Source: an uncultured Erythrobacteraceae bacterium (lineage in GTDB: Bacteria; Pseudomonadota; Alphaproteobacteria; Sphingomonadales; Sphingomonadaceae). From it: a DNA stretch of 24,173 bases. This document shows, one piece after another, positions 18,198 through 24,173 of this stretch. A model generated the notes under the pieces. The model saw only the letters and a program-made list of their open reading frames with translations. It did no database searches and was not told the origin of the DNA. The stretch spans positions 1 to 24,173 of the forward strand of contig CAMLQG010000052.1 in NCBI GenBank assembly GCA_946482075.1, read 5' to 3'. Within the stretch, counting starts at the first letter, position 1. Each line of letters starts with the position of its first letter. The translations under genes and the position numbers were made by a program.

Positions 18198-18959
18198 TCA
18201 CTTCGGCGGCATCCTGATCGCGCCGTCCAGGCGGATCGTTTCCCCGTTCAGCATCGGGTTGCGGATGATCGCTTCCACCAGCTGCGCATATTCGTCCGGC
18301 TTGCCCAGCCGCGCGGGATGCGGGACTTGCTGGCCGAGCGAATCCTGCGCCGCCTGCGGCAGGCCTTCGAGCATGGGCGTGAGGAAAATGCCCGGCGCGA
18401 TCGTCATCACGCGGATCAGGAGCGGCGCGAGATCACGTGCGACCGGCAGCGTCATGCCCACGATCCCGCCTTTGGACGCGCCATAGGCCGGCTGCCCGAT
18501 CTGCCCGTCGAATGCCGCGACGGACGCCGTGTTCACGATCACCCCGCGTTCCTCGCCCACCGGCTCGGCCGTGGCGAGCAGGGACGCGAATTGCGAGAGC
18601 ACGTTGAAGCTGCCGAGCAGGTTCACTTCCAACGCCTTGCGGAACAATGCGAGCGAATGGGGGCTTCCATCCTTCGCCACCGTCTTGGCTGCCGGTGCGA
18701 TCCCCGCGCAGTTCACCAGCATGCGAGCGGTACCGTGGGCCTCCTGCGCGGCGGCCAGCGCGTGGCGCACGCTGGCCTCGTCCGACACATCCACCTTGAA
18801 GAAGACGCCGCCGATCGTGGCCGCGTTCGCTTCTCCTTTCACCGTATCAAGATCGAAGATCGCGACCTTCGCACCCTTCTTCGCCAGTCTTGCCGCCGTA
18901 GCGCCGCCAAGGCCGGACGCGCCGCCCGTCACGATCGCGGCGATACCGTTCAGTTCCAT
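18198..18959 (-). CDS. SDR family oxidoreductase (3-hydroxyacyl-CoA dehydrogenase type 2-like)
   Basis: A 253-aa classical short-chain dehydrogenase. The cofactor loop is TGGASGLG (11-18), D36/D38 in IFDLDT suggest NAD(H) preference, and the active site has S146, Y159 and K163 (YGASK). The layout LVNCAGIAPAAKTV and FNVLSQFASLLATAEP closely resembles the HSD17B10 / type-2 3-hydroxyacyl-CoA dehydrogenase group, which oxidises 3-hydroxyacyl-CoAs and also some hydroxysteroids. It starts 16 nt after the Rieske oxygenase stop, so the two are almost certainly one operon. The downstream end faces the molybdoenzyme across a REP-like element. A role in side-chain or ring degradation of the Rieske product is inferred from that linkage. 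Confidence 0.93.
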   Translation of the reverse strand: MELNGIAAIVTGGASGLGGATAARLAKKGAKVAIFDLDTVKGEANAATIGGVFFKVDVSDEASVRHALAAAQEAHGTARMLVNCAGIAPAAKTVAKDGSPHSLALFRKALEVNLLGSFNVLSQFASLLATAEPVGEERGVIVNTASVAAFDGQIGQPAYGASKGGIVGMTLPVARDLAPLLIRVMTIAPGIFLTPMLEGLPQAAQDSLGQQVPHPARLGKPDEYAQLVEAIIRNPMLNGETIRLDGAIRMPPK

Positions 18960-18975
18960 GCTACCCCCAATACGA

Positions 18976-20400
18976 TCAGCGGCGCGGTGTCCAGCCTTCC
19001 GGGTTGATCTTCATCTTCCTGAACAGCTCGTCCTGCATCTGGCGCAGGCGAATCTCCTGTTCGGAATAGACCGCGCCCTTGAAACCGTCGGATTCGATGC
19101 CCTGCTGGAGGCGCGGCAGGAAGATCGCGTCCTGGCTCAGCACCGAGCCCAGCGGTTCCAGATCGCCCTTCTCGATATAGAAGCGCGGCAGCACCTTCTT
19201 GCCGCTGGTGTCCGCACCCGGCGGCACGCCCATATAGGTCGGCATCTCCTTGATGCCGGGCATGGCATAGACCTGGTAGTAGTAGATCATCTTGGCCGGG
19301 TCCTTGGGATGCGGCCACCAGCGCTGCACCAGCACGCCTTCCGGGTGCAGATTCCAGCTGCAGGCGGGGAAGAGGCCGCAATTCCAGTCGTCGATCAGCT
19401 GTTCGTCGGTGAAGCGGGAATAATCCATCCCGATCTTCTTCTGGTTCTTGCGCTTGCCATCCAGCACCTTCTGGCGCGCTTCGGCATCGCTTTCGGGGAA
19501 CTCGTCTTCCGTCACCAGCGCCTCGCGCATGAAGAGCTTCGCCTCTTCGCTCAGTGCGGTGCGGGCATAGGCCTTCTTGGTCGGCATCGGGACCATGAAG
19601 GGGAAGATCGACCGGGCGAAGCCGTTGTCGAACAAATCGTGCTGGTTGTGGTAGCTGTCGAAATAGGGGTTCATCTGCGAATGGACCGCCTCGACGTGAT
19701 AGCCTTCGATGAAGGCTTCGATCGCGGCTTTCCAGTTGATGTCCCATTCCTGCGTCTTGTCGACGACGCGGACCATCTTCTCCATGTCGTAGGCTTCGAA
19801 CAGGTCGCGGAAATCCTGCGGAATCCAGTCCAGCAGCGGTTCCGCATCCCTATCCATGTTGATGAAGATCCAGCCGCGCCATGTTTCCACGCGGATCTTC
19901 GGCAGGTCGAGATCATGGCACAGGGCGGAACGGCGGAAGGTCTCTTTCTTGGCGACATGGGCCAGCTTGCCGGTGTTCGAGAACTCCCACATGTGGAACG
20001 GGCAGACGAACTTCTTGGAACTGCCGAAATCCTGCGTGACCAGCCGTGTGCCGCGATGCTGGCAAACATTGTACATGCCACGCAGCTCGTCGCCCTTCCC
20101 GCGCACGATTAGGAAGCTCTCCTTGCCGAGATCGACCTTCATAAAGCTGTTTTCGCGCGGGACATCGTTGATATGGCCGACGATCAGCCAGGTCTTCTTC
20201 CACATCCGTTCCCATTCGAGATCGGCGAATTCCTGGGAATAATACATCTCGGTCAGCGTCTGACGGCCGGTGCCGTAATCGCGCACGGGGGCCTTCTTCA
20301 CCTGGCTGTAGAGATCGCCCTTGCCGTCGGGGTAGTTGACGTAATCCATCCGCCAAGGGGTGTAGTCCGCTTTCGGATTGTCGAAGAATTCGTCGTCCAT
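18976..20400 (-). CDS. Rieske aromatic ring-hydroxylating dioxygenase, alpha subunit-like
   Basis: A 474-aa Rieske non-heme iron oxygenase. The [2Fe-2S] centre is C113-x-H115 (NVCQHRG) and C133-x2-H136 (CPFHMW). The catalytic iron site shows H235 and H240 in EGYHVEAVH, with the bridging acidic position as E232. The C-terminal domain is full length, with an unusually acidic/lysine-rich middle. No beta subunit, ferredoxin or reductase gene is nearby, so electrons must come from partners encoded elsewhere, as with many sphingomonad oxygenases. The chosen ATG follows AAGGAGAGGA; 22 further in-frame codons upstream run into noncoding sequence. The downstream SDR is 16 nt away. The substrate is unknown; many relatives act on aromatic or steroid-like compounds. 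Confidence 0.93.
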   Translation of the reverse strand: MDDEFFDNPKADYTPWRMDYVNYPDGKGDLYSQVKKAPVRDYGTGRQTLTEMYYSQEFADLEWERMWKKTWLIVGHINDVPRENSFMKVDLGKESFLIVRGKGDELRGMYNVCQHRGTRLVTQDFGSSKKFVCPFHMWEFSNTGKLAHVAKKETFRRSALCHDLDLPKIRVETWRGWIFINMDRDAEPLLDWIPQDFRDLFEAYDMEKMVRVVDKTQEWDINWKAAIEAFIEGYHVEAVHSQMNPYFDSYHNQHDLFDNGFARSIFPFMVPMPTKKAYARTALSEEAKLFMREALVTEDEFPESDAEARQKVLDGKRKNQKKIGMDYSRFTDEQLIDDWNCGLFPACSWNLHPEGVLVQRWWPHPKDPAKMIYYYQVYAMPGIKEMPTYMGVPPGADTSGKKVLPRFYIEKGDLEPLGSVLSQDAIFLPRLQQGIESDGFKGAVYSEQEIRLRQMQDELFRKMKINPEGWTPRR

Positions 20401-20471
20401 ATCCTGTCCTCTCCTTTGGCCGGCGCGGGCTTCCCGCCAGCCAGCCAACAGACTTGTTGCCATCATTCTAG

Positions 20472-20508
20472 ATCAAGGTGGCCCCAAAGCCATCGCTGCA
20501 GCCTTGAT
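20472..20508. promoter_or_regulatory. Inverted repeat upstream of the Rieske gene
   Basis: ATCAAGG (20472-20478) is inverted as CCTTGAT (20502-20508), with a 23-nt spacer, in the 156-nt gap between the upstream SDR stop and the Rieske start. It could be the upstream gene's terminator stem or an operator for the Rieske-SDR operon. No T-tract is present. Confidence 0.35.
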
Positions 20509-20556
20509 GATCCGGTGCAGTTGAATTGACTTTCACGATCAGGAATTGGGGCTGTT

Positions 20557-21315
20557 TCACGCCGCTTGCCCGCCATCGACCAGCAGTTCCGCACCATTGA
20601 CGTAGCTCGATTCCGGACCGGCCAGGAAAGCGACGACATTCGCCAGTTCCTCCGTTCGCGCATAACGGCCGAGCGGAGTGAGATCCCGCAGCACATGGGC
20701 GAAGGGCCCTTCGGCGGAATTCATCTCCGTATCGATCGCGCCGGGATGGATGATGTTGGCCGTGATGCCCTTCGGCCCCAGATCACGCGCCCAGGATCGC
20801 GTATAGGCCGCCATCGCGGCCTTGGTGGCGGTGTAGTCCCCCAGCCCCGGGAACGGCGAGCGCTGGGTAGACACGGTGCCGAGCGAGATGATCCGCCCGC
20901 CCTCGCCCATCAGGCCGGCGGCTTCGCGCACGGCCGCAACCGCACTCAGCATGTTCACCATCACCTGCCGGTCCATCTCGTCCTGGTTCCGGTCGGGATC
21001 GTCGATCGGGCCGAGGATCATGACGCCCGCATTGTTGACCAATATGTCCAGCCGCCCGAACCGGGCGTGAACCGACCGGACCATGGCGACAACTGCCGCG
21101 CGGTCCGCCTGGTCGCAGGGAATGGCGACGACCGGGGCATCGGGGGCGGACAGCTCATCCGCCAGTGACTGTGCCGCATCAGCGGAGGATTGATAGGTGA
21201 AGGCCACGATCGCGCCATCGGCGGCCAGGCGCCGCACGATCGCGGCGCCGATACCGCGCGACCCGCCGGTCACGATGGCGACCCTGCCCTGCTGCGGCTT
21301 GGTGGCGGCTCCCAA
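20557..21315 (-). CDS. SDR family oxidoreductase (3-oxoacyl-ACP reductase / glucose dehydrogenase-like)
   Basis: A 252-aa short-chain dehydrogenase with TGGSRGIG at 16-23, NNAG at 94-97 and catalytic S149, Y161 and K165 (YTATK). It ends in the family's VNGAELLVDGGQAA. The start is a TTG at 21315 with GGAG 7 nt upstream; longer in-frame readings extend through the divergent promoter region and are not family-like. Its generic sequence does not reveal a substrate. It is divergent from the AraC regulator and lies upstream of, and on the same strand as, the Rieske-SDR pair, so it is probably part of the same catabolic set. The 156-nt gap suggests a separate promoter for the Rieske operon. Confidence 0.92.
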   Translation of the reverse strand: MGAATKPQQGRVAIVTGGSRGIGAAIVRRLAADGAIVAFTYQSSADAAQSLADELSAPDAPVVAIPCDQADRAAVVAMVRSVHARFGRLDILVNNAGVMILGPIDDPDRNQDEMDRQVMVNMLSAVAAVREAAGLMGEGGRIISLGTVSTQRSPFPGLGDYTATKAAMAAYTRSWARDLGPKGITANIIHPGAIDTEMNSAEGPFAHVLRDLTPLGRYARTEELANVVAFLAGPESSYVNGAELLVDGGQAA

Positions 21316-21442
21316 CGATCCTCTCCATATCCCCGGCGAGCGGCGCGTGCCGTCTGCCCGGGATTGCGCATACCAAGGGGGACCGGTCCTGTCTCGCGAT
21401 GCCGAAAGGCGCGCATGACCCGCCGCATGCCATGATTTGACT

Positions 21443-21465
21443 ATTTGCTGCATCATGAGGCAAAT
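21443..21465. promoter_or_regulatory. Candidate operator in the SDR/AraC divergent promoter region
   Basis: ATTTGC (21443-21448) is inverted as GCAAAT (21460-21465) with an 11-nt spacer, so the half-site centres are about 17 nt apart, on nearly the same helix face spacing as many regulators use. TTGAC words lie just left and right of it. It sits in the 199-nt gap (21316-21514) between the two divergent starts and could be bound by the adjacent AraC protein. Confidence 0.45.
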
Positions 21466-21514
21466 TGACCCGCATAGCCAAATGAATGGCGGAAACGGTC
21501 AAGAGGAGAGAGCC

Positions 21515-22498
21515 GTGCCGGAGTTGCTGTTCAACTTCTCCTTCCGGCATGATTCCGGCGCCGATCACCAGCGTTGGCAGGATGTGCTGAACGACCTGCA
21601 CCGCGCCGTCTCACAGGAATACTACCTTTCCAGCACCAGCGTCGAACTGCCCGCGGGCACGCTGTCCATCAAGCTCGCACGCGCCTCGCTCGGCGCGATC
21701 CGCATCCTCCAATATTGCGCGCCGGGCATCACGCGCACGTCACGCACGGCCAGGCACATCCAGCAGGACGGCAATCAGGTTTACCTCATCTGGTTCCTGA
21801 CGCGCGGCAGCATCCAGATCACCCAAGGCGGCAAGACCGCGAAAGCCTATCCCGGCCAGTTCATCATCAGTGAATCGAACACCCCGTTCCAGATCGTCGG
21901 GCGGGACGATGGATCGGATTTCCACGAATCCTACCAGGTGCTCGTGCCCCGACACGCGATGGTGGGGATTCTTCCGCAGATCGGGCAATACTGCAATATC
22001 CCGCTCGATATCAAAGCCGGGCCGTCGATGGTCGCCTATCAGATATTCTCGTCCCTGTTCGACAATGCGGAAGGCCTGCCCCTGACCAATGCGGAGGAAT
22101 TGGCGACCCAGGCCCTGAAATCGATCGCGCTTTCGATCGGCGAAGCCAATCTGCGCGACCGCGACCAGATCGTCACCGACCAGATCCAGGCCTATGTGCA
22201 GACGCATATCGCGGATTTGCAACTCAATGCCGCGAAAGTGGCGCACGCCTGCAGGATCTCGCTGCGCAGCCTCTACCGCCGCTTCGGCGAAGGCGAGACA
22301 TTCCACCAATTCGTCCTCAGGACCCGCCTGGAAAAGGCCCGGGAACTGATCGAGAGCCCATCCACGGGCGAATTGCTGATCTCGGAGATCTCGCACATGA
22401 CCGGTTTCGCCAATGCCGCCCATTTCAGCCGCGCCTTCCGCGGGGAGTTCGGCCAGACCCCGCGCGAGCTGCGCCGGAAATCGCGCGCCGACGCGTAA
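21515..22498 (+). CDS. AraC family transcriptional regulator
   Basis: A 327-aa regulator. The N-terminal part (about 30-205) is an AraC_binding_2-type sensor region with LIWFLTRGSIQITQGGKTA and YPGQFIISESNTPFQI. The C-terminal domain (about 222-323) has two helix-turn-helix units, LNAAKVAHACRISLRSLYRRF and ISEISHMTGFANAAHFSRAF, with the typical closing GQTPRELRR. The start is a GTG at 21515 with AGGAG 6 nt upstream, preferred over an ATG at 21482 without a ribosome site. Related regulators of this domain type often control aromatic or other catabolic genes in response to a pathway compound. The position, divergent from the SDR/Rieske genes and upstream of the SnoaL-DUF6473-sulfotransferase genes, makes it the likely regulator of both arms. 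Confidence 0.94.
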   Translation: MPELLFNFSFRHDSGADHQRWQDVLNDLHRAVSQEYYLSSTSVELPAGTLSIKLARASLGAIRILQYCAPGITRTSRTARHIQQDGNQVYLIWFLTRGSIQITQGGKTAKAYPGQFIISESNTPFQIVGRDDGSDFHESYQVLVPRHAMVGILPQIGQYCNIPLDIKAGPSMVAYQIFSSLFDNAEGLPLTNAEELATQALKSIALSIGEANLRDRDQIVTDQIQAYVQTHIADLQLNAAKVAHACRISLRSLYRRFGEGETFHQFVLRTRLEKARELIESPSTGELLISEISHMTGFANAAHFSRAFRGEFGQTPRELRRKSRADA

Positions 22499-22505
22499 TT
22501 CCCAT

Positions 22506-22529
22506 GCGGTGAGAGACATCTCTCGCCGC
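22506..22529 (+). terminator. Hairpin downstream of the AraC gene
   Basis: GCGGTGAGAG (22506-22515) pairs with CTCTCGCCGC (22520-22529) over 10 bp with one T-G wobble and an ACAT loop, 7 nt after the stop codon. It lacks a T-tract, so it is a strong structure but an uncertain terminator. Confidence 0.5.
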
Positions 22530-22555
22530 GGCGGCTTGTCGACATCCAGCAGGCT

Positions 22556-22572
22556 ATCGGCATAATGCCGAT
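22556..22572. promoter_or_regulatory. Palindromic operator candidate before the SnoaL-like gene
   Basis: ATCGGCA-TAA-TGCCGAT is a perfect 7-bp inverted repeat around a 3-nt centre, 32 nt upstream of the SnoaL-like ATG. It lies between the AraC terminator-like hairpin and the gene, where a promoter for the downstream block is expected. The symmetric form suits a dimeric repressor such as a TetR- or GntR-type protein more than AraC. Confidence 0.5.
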
Positions 22573-22604
22573 TCATAAACCATGCATAAGAGAGGGGATC
22601 GACA

Positions 22605-23081
22605 ATGGACCCGCTGGCCCGCCTGATCGCGATCGAGGATATCAAGCAACTCAAAGCTCGCTATTTCCGGGCAGTGGATACGAAGGATGCGGCACTCCTG
22701 CGCAGCGTCTTCACCGATGACGCGACGGCCGATTATCGCGGTGCCGCCACCGATCCGCGCAGCGGCGTGAATGCGATCCCCGGCAATACGGAAGCGGTGG
22801 TGATCAGCGGCGACTTGATCACCAAGGGCGTGATGAACTCTGTCACCGGGCTCACCACGGTCCACCACGGCCATATCGCCGAGATCGAGATCCACAGCGA
22901 GACCGAAGCATCCGCCATCTTCCCGATGGTGGACCGGCTGACGATGCCGGATGATGCCCCTATCGCCTCGCTCGATGGGTGGGGCCATTATCACGAGACC
23001 TATCGCAAGGAGGGCGGCGAATGGAAGATCGCCACGCTGCGCCTCTCCCGCCTGCGGGTGGATGTGGTGACACGCGACTGA
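22605..23081 (+). CDS. SnoaL-like / NTF2-superfamily protein
   Basis: A 158-aa single-domain protein of the SnoaL_4 type. The family's opening helix IEDIKQLKARYFRAVDTKD (about 10-28) is followed by LLRSVFTDDATADYRG, the HHGHIAEIEI strand and the closing YRKEGGEWKIATLRLSRLRV. These small cone-shaped alpha+beta proteins act as cyclases, isomerases, dehydratases or hydrolases, or have no known activity. They occur often beside Rieske oxygenases and SDRs in degradation clusters. The ATG at 22605 follows GAGGGG by about 7 nt. The downstream DUF6473 gene begins 48 nt later in the same direction, so they are probably one transcript. The exact reaction cannot be predicted. Confidence 0.9.
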   Translation: MDPLARLIAIEDIKQLKARYFRAVDTKDAALLRSVFTDDATADYRGAATDPRSGVNAIPGNTEAVVISGDLITKGVMNSVTGLTTVHHGHIAEIEIHSETEASAIFPMVDRLTMPDDAPIASLDGWGHYHETYRKEGGEWKIATLRLSRLRVDVVTRD

Positions 23082-23129
23082 GCGCACACGGTTCCGTTTT
23101 CCCAGGGCCGGTACCATAAGGAGAGCCGC

Positions 23130-24065
23130 GTGCAGTTCTTCGCCGATTACCAGTCCCGCGACGAAGCGATCGTCGATTACCGGATGTTCCATGTGGATGG
23201 GTGCGACGTGCCTTTCCGAGGGCCGGCGCTCGATCCTTTCGCGGCGCCCCAAGGCTCGTTCTTCAGCTGCGTCGGCGCCGCGCAGACCTTCGGCTGCTAT
23301 GCGCAGCACCCCTATCCCGATCTGGTGGCGCAAGCGACCGGTCTCGACGCGCTCAACCTCGGCACCGGCGGCGTCGGGCCGGGCTTCTACCTGCAATATC
23401 CCGCGCTGATCGAGGCGATGAATCGCGGCCGCTTCGTGGTGTTCCAGTGCATGTCGGCGCGGCAGGAATCCAATTCCCGCTTCGTCGCCGACGGTCACAT
23501 CGAGTTCGTCCGCGAACGCGGCACGGGCGAGAAGGTCACCTCCTCCAATGCCTGGATGCGCGCGGTGGACGAAGGGCTGGATCGGGCAATGACCTATGTC
23601 GCGGAAACGCGGCAGAGCTGGATCGGCAATGCGACGAAGCTGATCGATGCGCTCACGGTACCGGTGATCTTCTTCTGGTTCTCCCGCCGCGGCCAGGACT
23701 ACACGATCGACCAGGCCGCCATCGCCGCCCAATCCGCCCAGCGCGCCGCCGGGGTGGACGAGCAGCATTTCATCGAGGGGCTGATGGGCGACTTTCCGCA
23801 ACTGATCGATGCCGCCACCGCGCGTGCCGCGATCGAGCGATGCGACGCCTATGTCGAATGCCTCAGTGGCCGGGGCATGGGCGCGCCGCTGATCAACCGC
23901 TTCACCGGCCAGCCGATCGGCGATGTCGGCTTCGGTTCGATCGGGCAGGAATTCGCCCATCTCCATGAAAGCCACAATCTCTATTACCCGTCCGCGGAAA
24001 TGCATGAAGACGCCTGCCAGGCGCTCCTGCCCGCCATCCGCCAGGTGATGGGAACGGCGCGATGA
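23130..24065 (+). CDS. DUF6473 family protein
   Basis: A 311-aa protein that matches my recollection of the DUF6473 family. It opens with FADYQSRDEAIVDYR, then SFFSCVGAAQTFGCYAQHPYPD (split around 43-63) and ALNLGTGGVGPGFYL (74-88). The GAAQTFG and glycine-rich LNLGTGGVGP pattern recalls the nucleotide- or SGNH-like N-terminal folds, but no catalytic triad can be fixed from sequence. No signal peptide is visible. The start is a GTG at 23130 with AAGGAG 6 nt upstream. Its stop overlaps the start of the next gene, a probable sulfotransferase, as ATGA. DUF6473 genes are commonly next to sulfotransferase genes, which suggests a joint role in making or modifying a sulfated molecule. The function is unknown. 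Confidence 0.8.
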   Translation: MQFFADYQSRDEAIVDYRMFHVDGCDVPFRGPALDPFAAPQGSFFSCVGAAQTFGCYAQHPYPDLVAQATGLDALNLGTGGVGPGFYLQYPALIEAMNRGRFVVFQCMSARQESNSRFVADGHIEFVRERGTGEKVTSSNAWMRAVDEGLDRAMTYVAETRQSWIGNATKLIDALTVPVIFFWFSRRGQDYTIDQAAIAAQSAQRAAGVDEQHFIEGLMGDFPQLIDAATARAAIERCDAYVECLSGRGMGAPLINRFTGQPIGDVGFGSIGQEFAHLHESHNLYYPSAEMHEDACQALLPAIRQVMGTAR

Positions 24066-24173
24066 AGGCGCCTGCCCGCTTCCTCGGCAGCGAGGATTAC
24101 CTGCACGAAACCGCCGCGAAGATCACCGGCCTGCATGATTTCGGGGATGAACGCGACTATATGCGCGGGCTTC
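24062..24173 (+). CDS. Probable sulfotransferase family protein, N-terminal part (partial)
   Basis: The frame opens with an ATG at 24062 overlapping the DUF6473 stop by 4 nt, and stays open to the window edge (37 residues). The segment ITGLHDFGDERDYMRGL resembles the N-terminus of bacterial PAPS-dependent sulfotransferase-like proteins, in which a TGL.DFGD motif precedes the Rossmann-like catalytic domain. The PAPS-binding loop would lie beyond the window. Confidence in the family rests on this short motif and on the DUF6473 neighbour. Confidence 0.6.
   Translation, partial: MKAPARFLGSEDYLHETAAKITGLHDFGDERDYMRGL

Overview
The window is GC-rich, densely coded chromosomal DNA whose gene content fits an aerobic alphaproteobacterium of the Sphingomonadales (Novosphingobium, Sphingobium or Sphingomonas type). 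This is inferred from the TonB-dependent receptors, including one with a glycine-rich insert, a possible EcfG-type stress promoter, frequent GTG/TTG starts and short inverted repeats between convergent genes. I see no rRNA, tRNA, CRISPR array, transposase or phage gene.

Left part (1-7.8 kb), iron acquisition. The tail of an unidentified gene is followed by an ApbE flavin transferase (+). Facing it on the minus strand are a Fiu-like catecholate siderophore receptor, a TonB protein and a PiuC-type Fe(II)/2-oxoglutarate dioxygenase. The receptor and tonB promoters carry the same 9-base word at the same place, just upstream of the -10 box, which is a good candidate for an iron-responsive operator. 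Upstream lies a second TonB-dependent receptor with a 50-residue glycine-rich insert.

Middle part (8-18.1 kb), stress and unusual redox chemistry. It holds catalase-peroxidase katG (+), a membrane PAS-GGDEF-EAL protein (-), a YghA-like SDR (+) and an MgtC/SapB membrane protein (-). Next comes a coupled pair (+): a heme N-oxygenase-like YqcI/YcgG (GntA-family) gene overlapping by 4 nt a DUF1989 gene (urea carboxylase-associated). After a terminator-like hairpin comes a molybdopterin oxidoreductase gene that is frameshifted as read, between its [4Fe-4S] segment and its catalytic body.

Right part (18.1-24.2 kb), a probable catabolic cluster around an AraC-type regulator. On the minus strand are an SDR, then a Rieske ring-hydroxylating oxygenase alpha subunit followed 16 nt later by another SDR. 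On the plus strand are the AraC regulator, a SnoaL-like protein, a DUF6473 protein and, overlapping its stop codon, the start of a probable sulfotransferase that runs off the window. Inverted repeats in the divergent SDR/AraC gap and before the SnoaL gene are candidate operators. The substrate cannot be read from the sequence.

The observations most worth following are the GntA-like/DUF1989 pair, the frameshifted molybdoenzyme, the matched operator words in the iron genes, and the DUF6473-sulfotransferase unit beside the Rieske cluster.
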